Source: Bremia lactucae (Eukaryota; Oomycota; Peronosporomycetes; Peronosporales; Peronosporaceae). Taken from it: a stretch of DNA of 64,000 nt. Below are positions 21,436 to 32,851 of the stretch, piece by piece (the first letter of the stretch is position 1; every line of letters starts with the position of its first letter). The DNA lies in NCBI RefSeq assembly GCF_004359215.1, contig NC_090617.1:4614277-4678276 (forward strand), given 5' to 3'. The notes below the pieces were generated by a model that worked only from the letters and a program-made list of their open reading frames with translations, was not told the origin of the DNA and ran no database searches. Both the position numbers and the translations under genes were made by a program.

Positions 21436-22520
21436 CTAAGTGGTCGATGCAGAACTCATGCGTCTCGCACGCTGGTTCTTGTCACCGCTTTTTGAAAAGG
21501 GAGTCCTCGTGCTGGGCATCTTTGCCCCAGCAGGGACTCTAACATAGCAGCGAGCCATCATATGGCTGCGCTTGCCGCATTTAAAAACAGACGACGTATG
21601 CATTGCCCAACTCCATAGGAGTGGCATCTGTCCTCTCGGCCGATGGCTTATACCAAGCTGTCGCCGAGGCACTGTTGTAGGATTGCTCCTCAACTCAGGC
21701 AATTTGGATTGCCTCTTCCATCGTCGACGGCACCTTTATGAAAAGGGCCTGTCGAGATGGGCCATGCCGTAGTCCGTTCGTAAACGTGGGCACCTTAATG
21801 AGCTCCGGATCGGACCTATGGTATGGACGCCGACAGCAAGCGCATCTCCTGCACATACTCTTGCAGATATCGCTTTGCCTGCGAGCTCCAAAGAAACACG
21901 CCTGAAGCAACGCTTCGTTGTTCGGCGGCTGATAGATGGCGCGAATCTTTTCCTTAAAGATCGCCCATGTACGGAACGCCTTTCTATCCATCATAAGCGC
22001 CGAGTAAGTCCACTCTGAGGCCTTACCGCGCAGATGCGACATAGCTTACGACACCATCCGGCTGTCGTCCAAGATGAGCTGCGTGACACCGCATTGCTCC
22101 ACGGCTATATGCCAGTGGATAATCGTGTGCGCTGCAGTTCCATCTAACTTAGGCGGGTCCATCCGAATGGGCCTTGGCTAATGCGGCCGGGTAGAGAGCA
22201 TCTCAACAGTCCTGTTGAGAGCCTCGCTCCGTGCCTGCTCATGCCTCAGCTCATCCTGAGTCTGAGTGACGGACTCCGCTGCAGCATGGCCTTGTGCCTC
22301 GAACGCGGCCCTCCGCTGTCCTAGCACGAATGCCTCAAACTGCTCCAACTGAGCAACATGTTGCTTAGGAGGACTACCCAGGAGCCTGGCCAGGGCTTGT
22401 TCACCAAGTTCCTGCGCCATTAGCCCTGCCACCTCCCGATGATGTTCGGAGAGGTGAGGAAAATGAGCATAATCAATATTGAGGCGCATCCTCGCGTACA
22501 CACGCAGAGATGCGGGTCGT
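21436..22520 (-). pseudogene. Gag of LTR3-type element G, decayed
   Basis: Minus-strand frames give a retrotransposon gag: a Gln/Glu-rich coiled segment (22520-22180), a capsid block (LRGKASEWTYSALM near 22030, AIYQPPNNEALLQ near 21930) and a nucleocapsid with a CCHC-type knuckle (KCGKRSHMMARC near 21575). One extra T shifts the frame just before the knuckle and removes the first Cys. The LTR3 with PBS lies just upstream. A homologous gag 3' part precedes pol of element E at 38170-38510. Confidence 0.7.
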
Positions 22521-22545
22521 GGGAAGGATTTCAAGTGCTACCAAG

Positions 22546-23082
22546 TGTAGGCGGGCACGTCGTAATGCGGCCACGATCTACGTAGATACACACGCTAACA
22601 CAGCAAGGAAGCGGTTTACCTGCTTCTCTTGCGTGCAGTGAGGTAGTTGTGGTGGGCGCGTTGGCAACCTCACCCAACACACTAAGTACTCTGGTTAAGT
22701 GTCGTCACAGGAGCGGTAATCCGACTCCTCGTGCGCACTTACCAAGTAGCAAGTAGTTTTCAGACTGATTTATATTCAATCGATTTAAATATAAATACCT
22801 ATTTTTACCAATTAAAATGTCGTCTCTATAAATAACACTTAATATATATGTATTGCGAGCGTATCTTTCTAGATACCTCGCGAAACGGATGATGCTGGGC
22901 GTCATCCCTCCTAATGTGAATGTACCCATGTGTATCACATCCACAAGGGTAGGGTCAAAAATGTGCACCACACCCGAGTGCTGGGTCTGATTACTATTAT
23001 TTAGTTATTGACTATCCCCTTAAGTACACCAAGTGTACTTAACGGGGACTGTGTAACATTAAGGCAACTTTAGCCCGTTACA
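22546..23082 (-). repeat. LTR3-type 5' LTR, complete
   Basis: A 537-bp LTR, TGTAACGGGC at its start and CGCCTACA at its end when read on the minus strand, followed by a PBS (TTGGTAGCAC) and gag. It is the reference for the other LTR3 fragments in the window. Confidence 0.75.
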
Positions 23083-23365
23083 TTCGCGGTCCAGTCATCA
23101 TTCGACGCGCGCAAAGAGAAAGACAGATAAGACTTTTATTACATGTTTTGTATTAGTTTAACTAAGTTAGTATTAAGTAGATAGAATGAAAAAAACTTAT
23201 GATATTAACACAGTTCTAAAAATTCCTATTTAAAGCAAGTTTTTTAAAAAGAGTCTTCCTCTGCACGTTCTACTGTACGTAAAGTGACGTGAGGCACCAC
23301 TTGCACTTAGGCAGTGTGAAGTGGACTTGTACTGAAGCAGTACAAGTCAGTAGTGCCTCGTTACA
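23083..23365 (+). repeat. LTR1-type 5' LTR, truncated at its 5' side
   Basis: This begins inside LTR1 (shared block CGCGCAAAGAGA) directly against LTR3 and ends CTCGTTACA at 23365, followed by PBS (TGGAAGCAC) and gag. Confidence 0.75.
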
Positions 23366-26300
23366 CCTGGAAGCACTTTGTAGTCCGTCCAAGGACCACA
23401 ATTCCATCAACTAACATGGGTATGTTAGATGATAATGGAAATACGTATCACTTTCCGCGTAATAGCTATTCATTTTTAAGTAACATAAAAAAGGAGTGCG
23501 ATCGAACGAATCAATTCGACTGTAGGGAACGATGCCATCTTGGCCATGCTGTCCGGTTTGGACAGAAATGCCCCTTATTCAGCCATCGCCAAGTTCATAC
23601 AACATGAACTTGACGAGGCGAAGGAGAAGATGAAATTAGCGTTGCTTTTTCAGCAAGGCTCTCAACAGGCAGAAATGTTGAGGTTGCAACAGGCACAAAC
23701 CCCTGTACCTGGGATTACACACACGCGTTGTTCCGAAACTCTATAGATTGATCTCTCTTAGTATAGAGGAGTCGAACAAGGCTCCCTCTCAAGATGGTTT
23801 GTCGACTTGGACGATGCCATAAAGGCACGTCACATCATCGACGAGCAAATGCAAGTCGCATTCGCTCAATCAAATTTGGCAGGTCGTGCCAAAACTTGGG
23901 CATTGGGCCTTAATTGCGCGACCCATACGTCTTTGGGTCGCTAGAGGCTTTGAAGCCCAGCTCAAACAGATGTTTGAACCGCCTAGGGCTGAGTTTAGAG
24001 ATCGATCAGAGCTTCTAAAACTCAAGCAGGGCAAGCATGATGTTCACGCTTATGCTCAGCACAAACTACTCTTAGCGAGTTGTATCACGATCAACCCAGT
24101 TCATGAACACACGTTGATTACGGTGTTCATGTAAGGTCGTACGGATGGTCCCGTAAAGACCCACATGTTCCGCTTGGAACTGGATACGCTTGAAGAAGCA
24201 ATATCCGTGGCGGAACAGGAGGACTTTAGCTTGGGACAGGCTCAAGCTAGTTCGTCATCATATCGTCCTCCAAGACGACACGAAGTGGGAGGTCCAGAAC
24301 CCATGGACCTCTCTTATGTCGAAAGCGAGAAACCTCGCTTTTCAATCATAAGCGATAACAGAAATGCAATCGCTGTCAAAAGTTAGGACACTACGCTCAT
24401 GAGTAGTGCTCCACGCCCAAAATTGAGAGGTACTGAATGTAATTATAAACCGAATGCCAAAAAGGGCAACGGTCGCGGGTCCGACGTTGTTGCGGAATCG
24501 CAACAGCGATGCGGACCGCCTAAAAACGGTCGGGGTCAGTAGGGGCGTTGCGCCCCTACTGATCCAGCAACCTCAAGAGAATTTGCAAATCTCTTGACTA
24601 AAGTTGCTCCAGACACACAATCATTATGTGTCTCCGCACCTGGTGATGAGGTATTTCTCATCACCTTAAAGCTGAAAGTGACATGATTTGTCACTTAGAG
24701 CCCTAGTGGACTGCGAAGCGCTGAAATACTTTATTCGTCGCCAGTCACTAGAGGGTCGTACGCCCAAATATCTTGAGTGCGACATCTTTCCAACGAGGAT
24801 AACGGTGCGTCTAGCGACAGGCGTAGTATAATTTCACTATACGTTAAGAGATTCACAGTATGATGCTGATTTTATCGTACTGGATTTGGATGACAAATTT
24901 GATGTCATCCTAGGTTTACCTTGGCTCAGAAAAATATGAGCCAAGAATCAGCTGGCAGCATCGATCCGTGAAGTTGCCTGCCACTTGTTCATCAGATGGC
25001 CATCTGATGAACGTGTTGGAGCGTTTTACAAGCGTGTGATGTACTACGAGTGAGTGCGATGGCCTTACTTGTTGTACAATTGTTTGTATTGTTAGTACGA
25101 CTGCATAAGATCCCAGTGTGATTACTAATCAACCTTTGGAGTTAGCTTCCGGCGGCTGTGTTAATTCACAGGCAGCGCCGAAGGTCCACCACTCGAAGAG
25201 GTCGAATGGATTGAGACATGAATGTATGCCTGGCGAACGACATTCAAGGAGTATGCCGGTTGCCCCAAAAGGACAACACGATGATCCTAGGTTGAGTAGA
25301 GAGTCAACCATAGAGGACCCGACTGTGATAGCGCAATCACACTCGGAAGACGTTGAAGGAAAAGGTCTTCACGTACTTGAGGAGAAATCTCCTCAATTAG
25401 TTGAAGTAACTAGCCTCCAAGATCATGAGGGATTGATGCCTCGGCAGCCTGTGGATAAATCCTAGGAAGAAACTGAGAAATTAGATTGTCTTGGTTAACG
25501 ACGGATCAAGAGTAGGCGCTTATACTCTTAATCTGTATGCGCCTCCGAAACTAACTTCGGAGATAACTTTATTGCCAACCCTAGAACCTAAGCAGTTCTT
25601 GAGAGATCTGCATTGTGGTACAATCAAGCAGATCGGTGTACTCGTCACATAGGACGGTTACGTAACCGACATACGGTCAGCAGTAATTTTGCAGAGAACG
25701 AACGGGTTCTCAGCAGCTCATCGATGAACGAAAGTGTCCTCGATGTGAAGACTCGAATTAAGAGATATACTACTCAATCTTGGGAGTCACTCAAGACAAA
25801 TCCTATGTACGAGGATTTAATAGAATTAAGGGATATATTCCCTGAAGCAGTTCCATGCGAGTTGCCTAAGGATAAAGGGACTCGACATGAGATCGAGCTC
25901 AAATCGGGCTCGAAGTACTGTGTCATGAAGCAGCGGTCACTGCCTCGTGAACAACTTGCGATCGATAAAAACTTTATCGATCGATAAAAAGCGGGCCATG
26001 TGACGGAGTCAACCTCCCCACATAGCTCTTCGACCTTCTGTGTGCGAAAAGCCACAGGAGGGTGGCGGATAGTGCTCGCATTCAACAAACTGAATGCTGC
26101 AATAGTACCGGCCCAAACGCCGAGACCTAGAAAGACTTAATCATGGGTGATATGTCTAAGAGTACAATCTTTTCGTCTATGGATCTGATGGATGGGTTCT
26201 ATCAAATCCTTATTCGTGAACGGAACAGCCCGAACACAGCAGTGAGCACTCCCAGTGAGATGCTCTGGGAATGGCAAGTGATGCCCCAAGGGCTTAGAAA

Positions 26301-27002
26301 CGCCCCTGCAACATACAACAGATTAGTAACAAATCTGTTGAGACCGGTGCAAGAATTCGCACCGAGTTTTTTTTACGATGTGTTCGTCCATAGCCGAGCC
26401 ATGGACTGTAGGGCGGACGTGGAAGCTTATAAAACTCTCGTCTGTCAGGTTTTTACACTTATGCGAAAACATAAGTTGTATGCAAATCTCAAGAAGTGTA
26501 TATTCGCTGCAAGCAAAATACCACTTCTTGGGTGCATTGTCGGTAAACACGGCGTGCGCCCTGATCCCGAAAAGATCAAGGCAATCACCGACAGGCCAGT
26601 TCCAGTCGAGTTCAAAAGACTTAGAAAGTTCCTTCGATTAGCGGCGTACTTGCACAAGTACACCCGCAATTATGCCGAGATGACAGTTTATCTCTCTCAT
26701 CTCTTGAAAAAAGACGAGAGATGGCTATGGAACGCAGATTGTCAGCGTTCCTTTGAAAGAATCAAGCAAAGCTTGATGCAATCGCCAAGATGGGCGATTG
26801 CAGATCAAGACAGACTATTCCATATCGTCTGTGACGTCAGCGATTTCGCAATCGGCTGTGCGTTAATGCAATTTGATACAGACGGCGCGGAGCGCGTCGT
26901 CTGTAGCTAACCGCGTCAGCTGCAACCAGCTGAACGCAATTACCCAGAGTATGACAAGGAACTCCTTGCCATGAAATATGCACTGGCTAAGTTTAGAGTC
27001 TA
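23366..27002 (+). mobile_element. Gypsy element C: gag, protease, RT, partial RNase H
   Basis: PBS at 23368. The gag start (ATG 23421, MLDDNGN) is frameshifted near 23500. Capsid blocks run from 23760 to 24390 (HEHTLIT near 24100). A Gly/Arg-rich basic region follows at 24440-24550. The protease-like region at 24600-24920 has LVDCEA where gypsy proteases have DSG or DTG. A 700-bp spacer precedes RT (26000-26580), whose active site is FFYDVFVHS instead of YFDD, so the first catalytic Asp is lost. RNase H starts at 26760 (CDVSDFA) and is cut at about 27002. Many stops. It holds the 26-bp perfect palindrome at 24987-25012 and the 11-bp-arm hairpin at 25959-25983. Confidence 0.85.
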
Positions 27003-27605
27003 CCGTCGTAGAGACGCTTCGAGGTTATGTCCAATCGTATCCGAATCGGAGCGAGATTTATAGATAATCGAATTTGCCTTAAGAAATTAGGTGTATGCAT
27101 CTACAACGCATACACCCCTTCACATGACAGCTGGGAGCCTCGTTCCCAGCCGGTTATTGACGTGAGGAAGGTCCATAGAAAAAACACGCCCCTGACTGTT
27201 GTAAATCGATTTCATAACGTCATTCGCATCGCGCATCTCGATAGAGATGCAAAGCCTTCCCCAGGGCAAGGAAGGGAAACCGACATTCCGTCTTACTCGC
27301 TTCGTGTTGTATACACGACACGGACAGGAATCATCCCACGTGAGGCATTGAAATCCTGCCTCATGTGACAACAGATGCAATTTATACCTTGCACCGGTTG
27401 GACCTCAAACTTAAAGCGAATCGCGTTAAGTTCCTTAGAGTCAGGCTTCGCGTCCAATCTCTTTGACATCGCGATTGAAGGCGGTCCAGGCATGCATCAG
27501 CGAGAATTTGTCTCACTTGTTGTTGCCACTGTACCGTCGATGCTCAAAACAGCATCGAGATAAAAAGTTTCTTCAGCGCGAAAGTTCTTCGCGCTAGAAT
27601 CAAAG
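27003..27605. other. Unidentified segment replacing the RNase H C-terminus of element C
   Basis: Element A has about 430 bp between KFRVY and the linker FVAK; element C has about 610 bp of unrelated sequence. It has a 113-codon ATG frame on the plus strand (27027-27368) and an 86-codon frame on the minus strand, neither recognised. It is crowded with hairpins: 27090-27116 (9-bp arms), 27337-27367 (11-bp arms, one G-T), and others near 27130, 27540 and 27577. Confidence 0.4.
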
Positions 27606-27651
27606 CCATATAGCTTTGTCGCAAAAAATATGAATTATTAATTGTGAGTTG

Positions 27652-28127
27652 TTGCTCGTTGACGATTTGACGAGTCTTATGGCAGCGTCCAACTCGACAA
27701 CCATCTCAAGAGGGAGTCTTCTTCGACTCCTTTATACTTATAAATGTCAATCTTTAGAGTTTCGGGACGACGCGTATGCATCTTCCCAAGTACAGGGGTC
27801 TGTACTTGTTGTAAACTCAACAGTTCTGCCTGTTGAGAGCCTTGCTGATTAAGCAAGACTACCTTCTCCTTCGCCTCGTCAGGTTTATGTTGTATGAACT
27901 TGGCGATGGCTGAATAGAGGGCATCTCTGTATAAACCGGACAGCATGGCCAAGATGGCATCGTTCTTTACGGTCGAACTCATTCGTTCGACCGCAATCCT
28001 TTCTATGCCAGTTAGAAAGGAGTAGCTATCACGCGAAACGTCATGCGTATTTCCATTATCATCTAACATGTCCATGTTAGGTGATGGAAGTGTGGTCCTT
28101 AAACGGACTTCAAAGTGCTACCAGGTG
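27652..28127 (-). pseudogene. Gag 5' part of an LTR1 element, cut at inversion breakpoint
   Basis: The minus strand reads PBS (28127 downward), then ATG-started gag MDMLDDNGN to GVEEDSLLRW, and stays homologous to gag as far as ACGAGCAA at 27652-27659. Element A's gag starts exactly at the next bases of the intact gene, so the two are complementary halves. Confidence 0.75.
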
Positions 28128-28560
28128 TAACGGGGCACTACTGACTTGTACTGCTTCAGTACAAGTCAACTTCGCACTGGATTACCGTCGTGACGACACT
28201 TTACTAGAGTACTTAGTGCGTTGGATGAGGTCGCTAAGGCGTCCACCACAACTACCTCTCTGCACGCAAGAGAAGACGATTATTTCACTTCTTCGCTGTG
28301 CCAGGGTGAGTGTCTAAGCTGAGCGTGGCCGCATGAAGACGTGCCAGCCTGAACGGGGTGTATCGTTACATGAAATTAACACTTAAAGTTTGGTAATTTA
28401 TATATTATCTAAAAGGTAGGTAATATTTGGAGAACATTACTTTACATGGTAATATTCTAAAATCTTTTCAATTGGTAGATAAAGACCATTATATATGCTT
28501 TCTCCGCCGTACAGTTAGCGCTGTACGCGCGCAAAGAGAGAGGTATTGAGATTAAGGGAA
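28128..28560. repeat. LTR mosaic: LTR1(-), LTR3(+), LTR1(+) fragments
   Basis: 28128-28178 is the 3' end of LTR1 (minus). 28179-28346 is the 3' part of LTR3 (plus). About 28347-28555 is the 5' part of LTR1 (plus, GGGGTGTATCGTTACATG block) up to CGCGCAAAGAGAG. The joins are abrupt. Confidence 0.65.
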
Positions 28561-28639
28561 CTACTTCAAGAATAAGGCATGCAAATGGCTGAGCCTATGT
28601 AAATGAAGCTGGACACACAAGCGGCGATAACGTAATTGG

Positions 28640-28851
28640 AGAGCGAAACAAAGTACGGCAAGTGCCACGCCCGTAGATGCTCCTTTCAAAATTTATATGC
28701 CACTACGCTAGCGCTATTATTGTGAAACTAATTCTTGTAAAGTCTGTCGAGATGATCGCAGATTTGCGAACAAAGGCCTTCCCTTCTCAAGGATTGTCGA
28801 ACTGCGTGATATGTTTACTTGAAGGCCATATAATGTGCAAGCGAGGGGGAG
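28640..28851 (+). pseudogene. Copia RNase H C-terminus and polypurine tract
   Basis: The frame reads LVKSVEMIADLRTKAFPSQ and LLEGH, the usual end of a Ty1/copia polyprotein, followed by GCGAGGGGGAG as polypurine tract directly before the LTR start at 28852. Confidence 0.7.
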
Positions 28852-29119
28852 TGTTAGAATGTTCTGTTCTTACAAGGTGGAAATAGGCCAAGAGCGCCCG
28901 GACTTGATTGGAAAGTTATGGAAATACGATAAGAAAGGGCAGCAATATGAGGAAGAGCGATAATATGAGCAGGAAAAATGGCGACAAGTACAGGAGATGT
29001 AAGAAAAGTCTATGCTTGCAGAGTTGTTACTTGTGGCCGAGACTGTAAAAACAAAAGTAGGTATATTAAAATAGTGTGTCATTTGTGAGTGAATTGATTC
29101 ACGTGCATTTATTCCTACA
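28852..29119 (+). repeat. Copia LTR (268 bp)
   Basis: It starts TGTTAGAATG after a polypurine tract and ends TTCCTACA before a PBS-like TTGGTAGCC. It therefore serves as 3' LTR for the left piece and 5' LTR for the right piece. Confidence 0.65.
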
Positions 29120-29499
29120 AAACGTTGGTAGCCATCCAATCCTCGCGACCATTGTTTGTAACCACGTTAATTTCGTTGTGTTGAAAGTCAAGGCACAGAT
29201 CGGGGGACGTCACTATCTGTCAGGATAGCGCTGATGAATCCCAAACATCAGTTCCCTCTAGGGGTAATATCACCTGCAATGTTCCCAAATATTTTATCTC
29301 TATTAAATTCTTTTTTTTTTCAAAAAAACATGTCCACTGCAACCTTTGATGTACCTGAAACCAGCGAACCACCCAAATAAACTCCAACTACCGTGACATC
29401 GACTTTGTCTCTTGAAGAACAAACACATATCCGTCGTGCACTGCACGAGAGAAGCATCGTACAATTTCGAGTGCAGTACTTGCTAAAAGTCCGTCAGGT
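29120..29499 (+). pseudogene. Copia leader and gag N-terminus
   Basis: After the PBS, an ATG at 29331 starts MSTATFDVPET, with an internal stop, then LSLEEQTHIRRALHERSIVQ, typical of copia gag starts in this group. It is cut at 29499 by the oppositely oriented copia RT. Confidence 0.55.
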
Positions 29500-30420
29500 T
29501 TGCTTTAAACCACACAATGATTTATTTATAGGAAGTGCTAGCTGACTCGAACTTTGACACCGTATTCTTTCAAATTGGTGTTGTCAAAATTCATTCCATT
29601 CGAAAATTTCATAAAACAATTCAGATGCTTTTCTAAATTGGCCTTTATATACGCATTTGCTACATCTCCATGGCGAGCCGGCACATTTCAGCGTCGTGAC
29701 AAAACCAATGACACTTTATCTGTACTTAGTTGCATGACTGCAACAAACGTCAAAGCATAGTTGATTTCAAATAATTATTCATTTCTACATGCGACAAGTC
29801 GAGCTTTGTGTCTTTAACGTTACCCTTTGTGTATGTCTTTGTATTAAATACGCACTTGTTGTGCAGAACATGCAATAATTTTAGTTGGGTCACCACCTCC
29901 CACCCGCCGTTCGTAATCAAAGCATCCAACTCTTCCGACATTGCTGTAACCAATTTGCTTCTTCTTTTACTTTCCATCGCCTCACCATAACTTTTTATGT
30001 TGGGTTCACATGCCATATTTACGACTCCTTGAAGTTCTTCAGACGGTACGACCTTGGTCTTGTTTTTGCGCATTGACCGAATCAAATGTCGATCACGTGT
30101 CCATCCAGACGAACTTTCGCTTTTTTTTTTCTGTTCGCGGCGCATCGTTATGCCCTGCCTGATAATCCGCATCTTCTTAATGTCCTTGTAAGGTCACTTT
30201 CTCGCTTCGTGTCCGTGAGTTTTATTCCAGAGGCAGGGTCTCGGCGCGATATAATTCTATCAGATTGCCGCTCTGAGCATCCGAATCGATTCATGTTTTT
30301 TTTGTCAGCACAGCCATGATTCCATCCAAAAAGATGGATATCTGCAAAAAGTGTCTTCGTAAACTTGTCCGAAAAGTATATCATTTACATAATCAACATC
30401 CATGATATGAATTTCTCCTG
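29500..30420 (-). pseudogene. Copia integrase C-terminus to RT fragment
   Basis: Minus-strand blocks: a connector near 30390-30160, then RT entry (EAMESKRRSKLVTAMSEELD at about 30000-29940; VLHNKCVFNTKT), then, after shifts, ARHGDVANAYIKA (near 29660) and LCGLKQ (about 29503). This is the order of a Ty1/copia RT. Several stops and shifts, inactive. Confidence 0.65.
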
Positions 30421-30554
30421 TACAGGGACCAAAATGCGCCTCCCTTCGCAATATTCAATTACGCAACCATTCTGTAGGCGGGCGCTACTTAAGCTGCTAC
30501 GCACTGATAGCACACACCTTCTATGCACAGTACGCAAACATTCAACCGTATTCT

Positions 30555-30770
30555 CTCACGTACAGTGAGGTAGTTGATGAGCCTATGCGACCTCACCCAA
30601 CATACCCGAAGCCTTAGTTTAGTGACGTCACGGGAGCGGTAATCTGACTCGACTTGCGCACTTGTGAGCTAGGAAGATGTTTTCAGACTAATTTATATTT
30701 AATCGTATTAAATATAATCCTATTTTAACCAATCTTAAATATCACCTCTGTAGATATGCACTGATGTATT
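30555..30770 (-). repeat. LTR3 fragment
   Basis: Shares the blocks around GTGAGGTAGTTG, CCTCACCCAAC and TTTTCAGACT with the complete LTR3 at 22546-23082. Confidence 0.55.
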
Positions 30771-30839
30771 TGCCTTAATTAATAGAAACTACCGAAACGA
30801 TTCTTGTTATTAATTCAAATACATAGGTCCAATTCTAAC

Positions 30840-31310
30840 GAAATTGACGGCGGGACACAAAGCGGAGGTACCTCGAAACTTCACATACACAAGAGTACAG
30901 AGAAAAGTATCGAAGTAGCTATGGGTCTTAGCTACCAAAGGTAATTCAACGGATTAGAATTTTAGCAAAACAAAGCCAAATTAATATAATGAGTTTCCCA
31001 CGTAACGATCTTCTATCTACTACTGAGCTTATTATATTAACATCTAACTAAGTATGGCGCCTCCTTGCGCACCGCACAATCGTGTCTTGAACCGATTGGC
31101 GGGGTTGATTTAGACTTAAATCAACCAATCAATAGAGCTAATGTCCTATTGCATCAACAGTACCAAACTTGGTATTATTGGAACTATTTTAGTCAAAATA
31201 ATAAAGATAATACTTTGTACTTCTTTGTTTATTTCCTTTTATATAAAATGATAATTGTTATTGCTCTTACAGGAAATAATACTTATGTAACGGGACACCA
31301 CGTTTCAATC
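30840..31310 (-). repeat. LTR2 fragment
   Basis: Shares the blocks CGCACCGCACAATCGTGTCTTG and the AT-rich 5' part with LTR2 at 36319-36816. The outer end is degraded (ATGTAACGGGACACC). Confidence 0.6.
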
Positions 31311-31524
31311 TATCAACAATAGGAAAGGTGGAATCGGGGAGTCAATAGTTTCCAGCATTGCCATAGATGTTCATATAATTTTTTCACACTTCGGCCAATT
31401 TTACGTTCGAAAATGCTAGAACATTTATGATTTTAATAAAAAAAAACGATCGTGAGTTGAGCATACACATATAATTTATGTCACAACGTTTCTAGTCTAG
31501 GCAATTGTATATTTATATGCCTTT

Positions 31525-31850
31525 TGTAGGCGGGCACGGCTTAATGCGGCCACGCCCTACTTAGACACACAACCTAGCACAGCGAGGAAGCGGATAGACC
31601 GTCTTCTCTTGCGTGCATGACGTAGTTGTGGTAGGCGCCTTAGCGACCTCACCCAACGCACTAAATACTCTAGTAAAGTGTCGTCATGGAAGCGGTTTTT
31701 CGGCTCCTCTTGCGGACTTACTAAGTAGAAAGTAGTTTTCAGACGTATCGGATGACGCCCGTCGTCACGGATGACGCTAGGCGTCATCCCTCCTAGTGTG
31801 AATGCACGTATGTGCATCACATACACAAGGGTTGGTCACTTAGTAGACTT
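31525..31850 (-). repeat. LTR3 fragment
   Basis: It begins TGTAGGCGGGCACGG like the 22546 copy and follows it through GCGTCATCCC to CACAAGGGTTGGTCA, where it is cut. No gag follows. The 31311-31524 interval before it shows nothing recognisable. Confidence 0.65.
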
Positions 31851-31915
31851 CGATTAAATCATGCAATCAGATTAAAATGGTTCTGAACATGTCATTGCTA
31901 ATAGCTTTCGACTGA

Positions 31916-32851
31916 CTAATTAGTGCCTGTCANNNNNNNNNNNNNNNNNNNNNNNNNNNNNNNNNNNNNNNNNNNNNNNNNNNNNNNNNNNNNNNNNNNN
32001 NNNNNNNNNNNNNNNNNNNNNNNNNNNNNNNNAGTCTGTTTCAAACTAAAGTACTCCCATTCCGCAACGGATATTGCTTCCTTAAGCGTATCCAGCTCCA
32101 AGCGGAATATATGAGTCTTTACGGGGCCATCCGGAAGACCTTGCATGAACACCGTAATCAACGTGTGTTCATGGACTGGGTTATTTGTAATACAACTCGC
32201 TAAGAGTCGTATGTGCTGGGCATATGCGTGCACATCACGCTTGCCTTGCTTGAGTTTCAGAAGCTCTGAACGAGCTCTGAACTCAGCCCTTGGTGGTTCA
32301 AACGTCTGTTTGAGTCGGGTTTTAAAAACCTCTAGCGACCCAAAGACATATGGGTCGCGCAACTTAAGCCCCAATGCCCATGTTTTGGCACGACCTGCTA
32401 GATTTGATTGAGCGAATGCGATTTGCATTTGCTCGTCGATGATGTGACGTGCCCTTATGGCATCGTCCAACTCGACAAACCATCTCAAGAGGGAGTCTTC
32501 CTCGACTCCCCTATACTTAAAGGTGTTAATTTTTAAAGTTTCGGGACGACGCGTTTGCATCATCTCAGGTACAGGGGTCTGTACCTGTTGTAACCGCAAC
32601 AGTTCCGCCTGTTGAGAGCCTTGCTGATTCAGCAAGGCTACATTTTCATTTATCTCGTCAAATCATGTTGTATGAACTTGGCGATGGTTGAATGGAGGGC
32701 ATCTCTGTCTAAGTTGGACAGCAATGCCAAGATTGCATCGTTTCCTACGGTCGAACTCATTCGTTCGACCGCACTCCTTTCTATGTCACTTAGATAGGAG
32801 TAGCTTTCACGGAAAATGTGGTCCTTGGACGGACTACAAAGTGCTACCAGG
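31916..32851 (-). pseudogene. Gag of LTR1-type element H, 3'-truncated
   Basis: PBS at 32851 downward (CTGGTAGCAC), then gag with LNQQGSQQAELLRLQQ, EEDSLLRWFVELDDAI, LAGRAKTWALGLKLRDPYV and HEHTLITVFMQGLPD. One frame is open from 32635 to the gap; upstream codons are shifted near 32640. A 100-N gap (31933-32032) removes the nucleocapsid and the element ends at about 31920. This is the least damaged gag in the window. Confidence 0.8.
31933..32032. other. Assembly gap, 100 N
   Basis: A standard unknown-size gap inside gag of element H. Confidence 0.95.

Noticed and set aside
31557..31826. 89-codon minus ORF in LTR3 fragment
   Set aside because: It lies wholly in LTR sequence and parallels a frame in the other LTR3 at 22705-22971; no coding motif.
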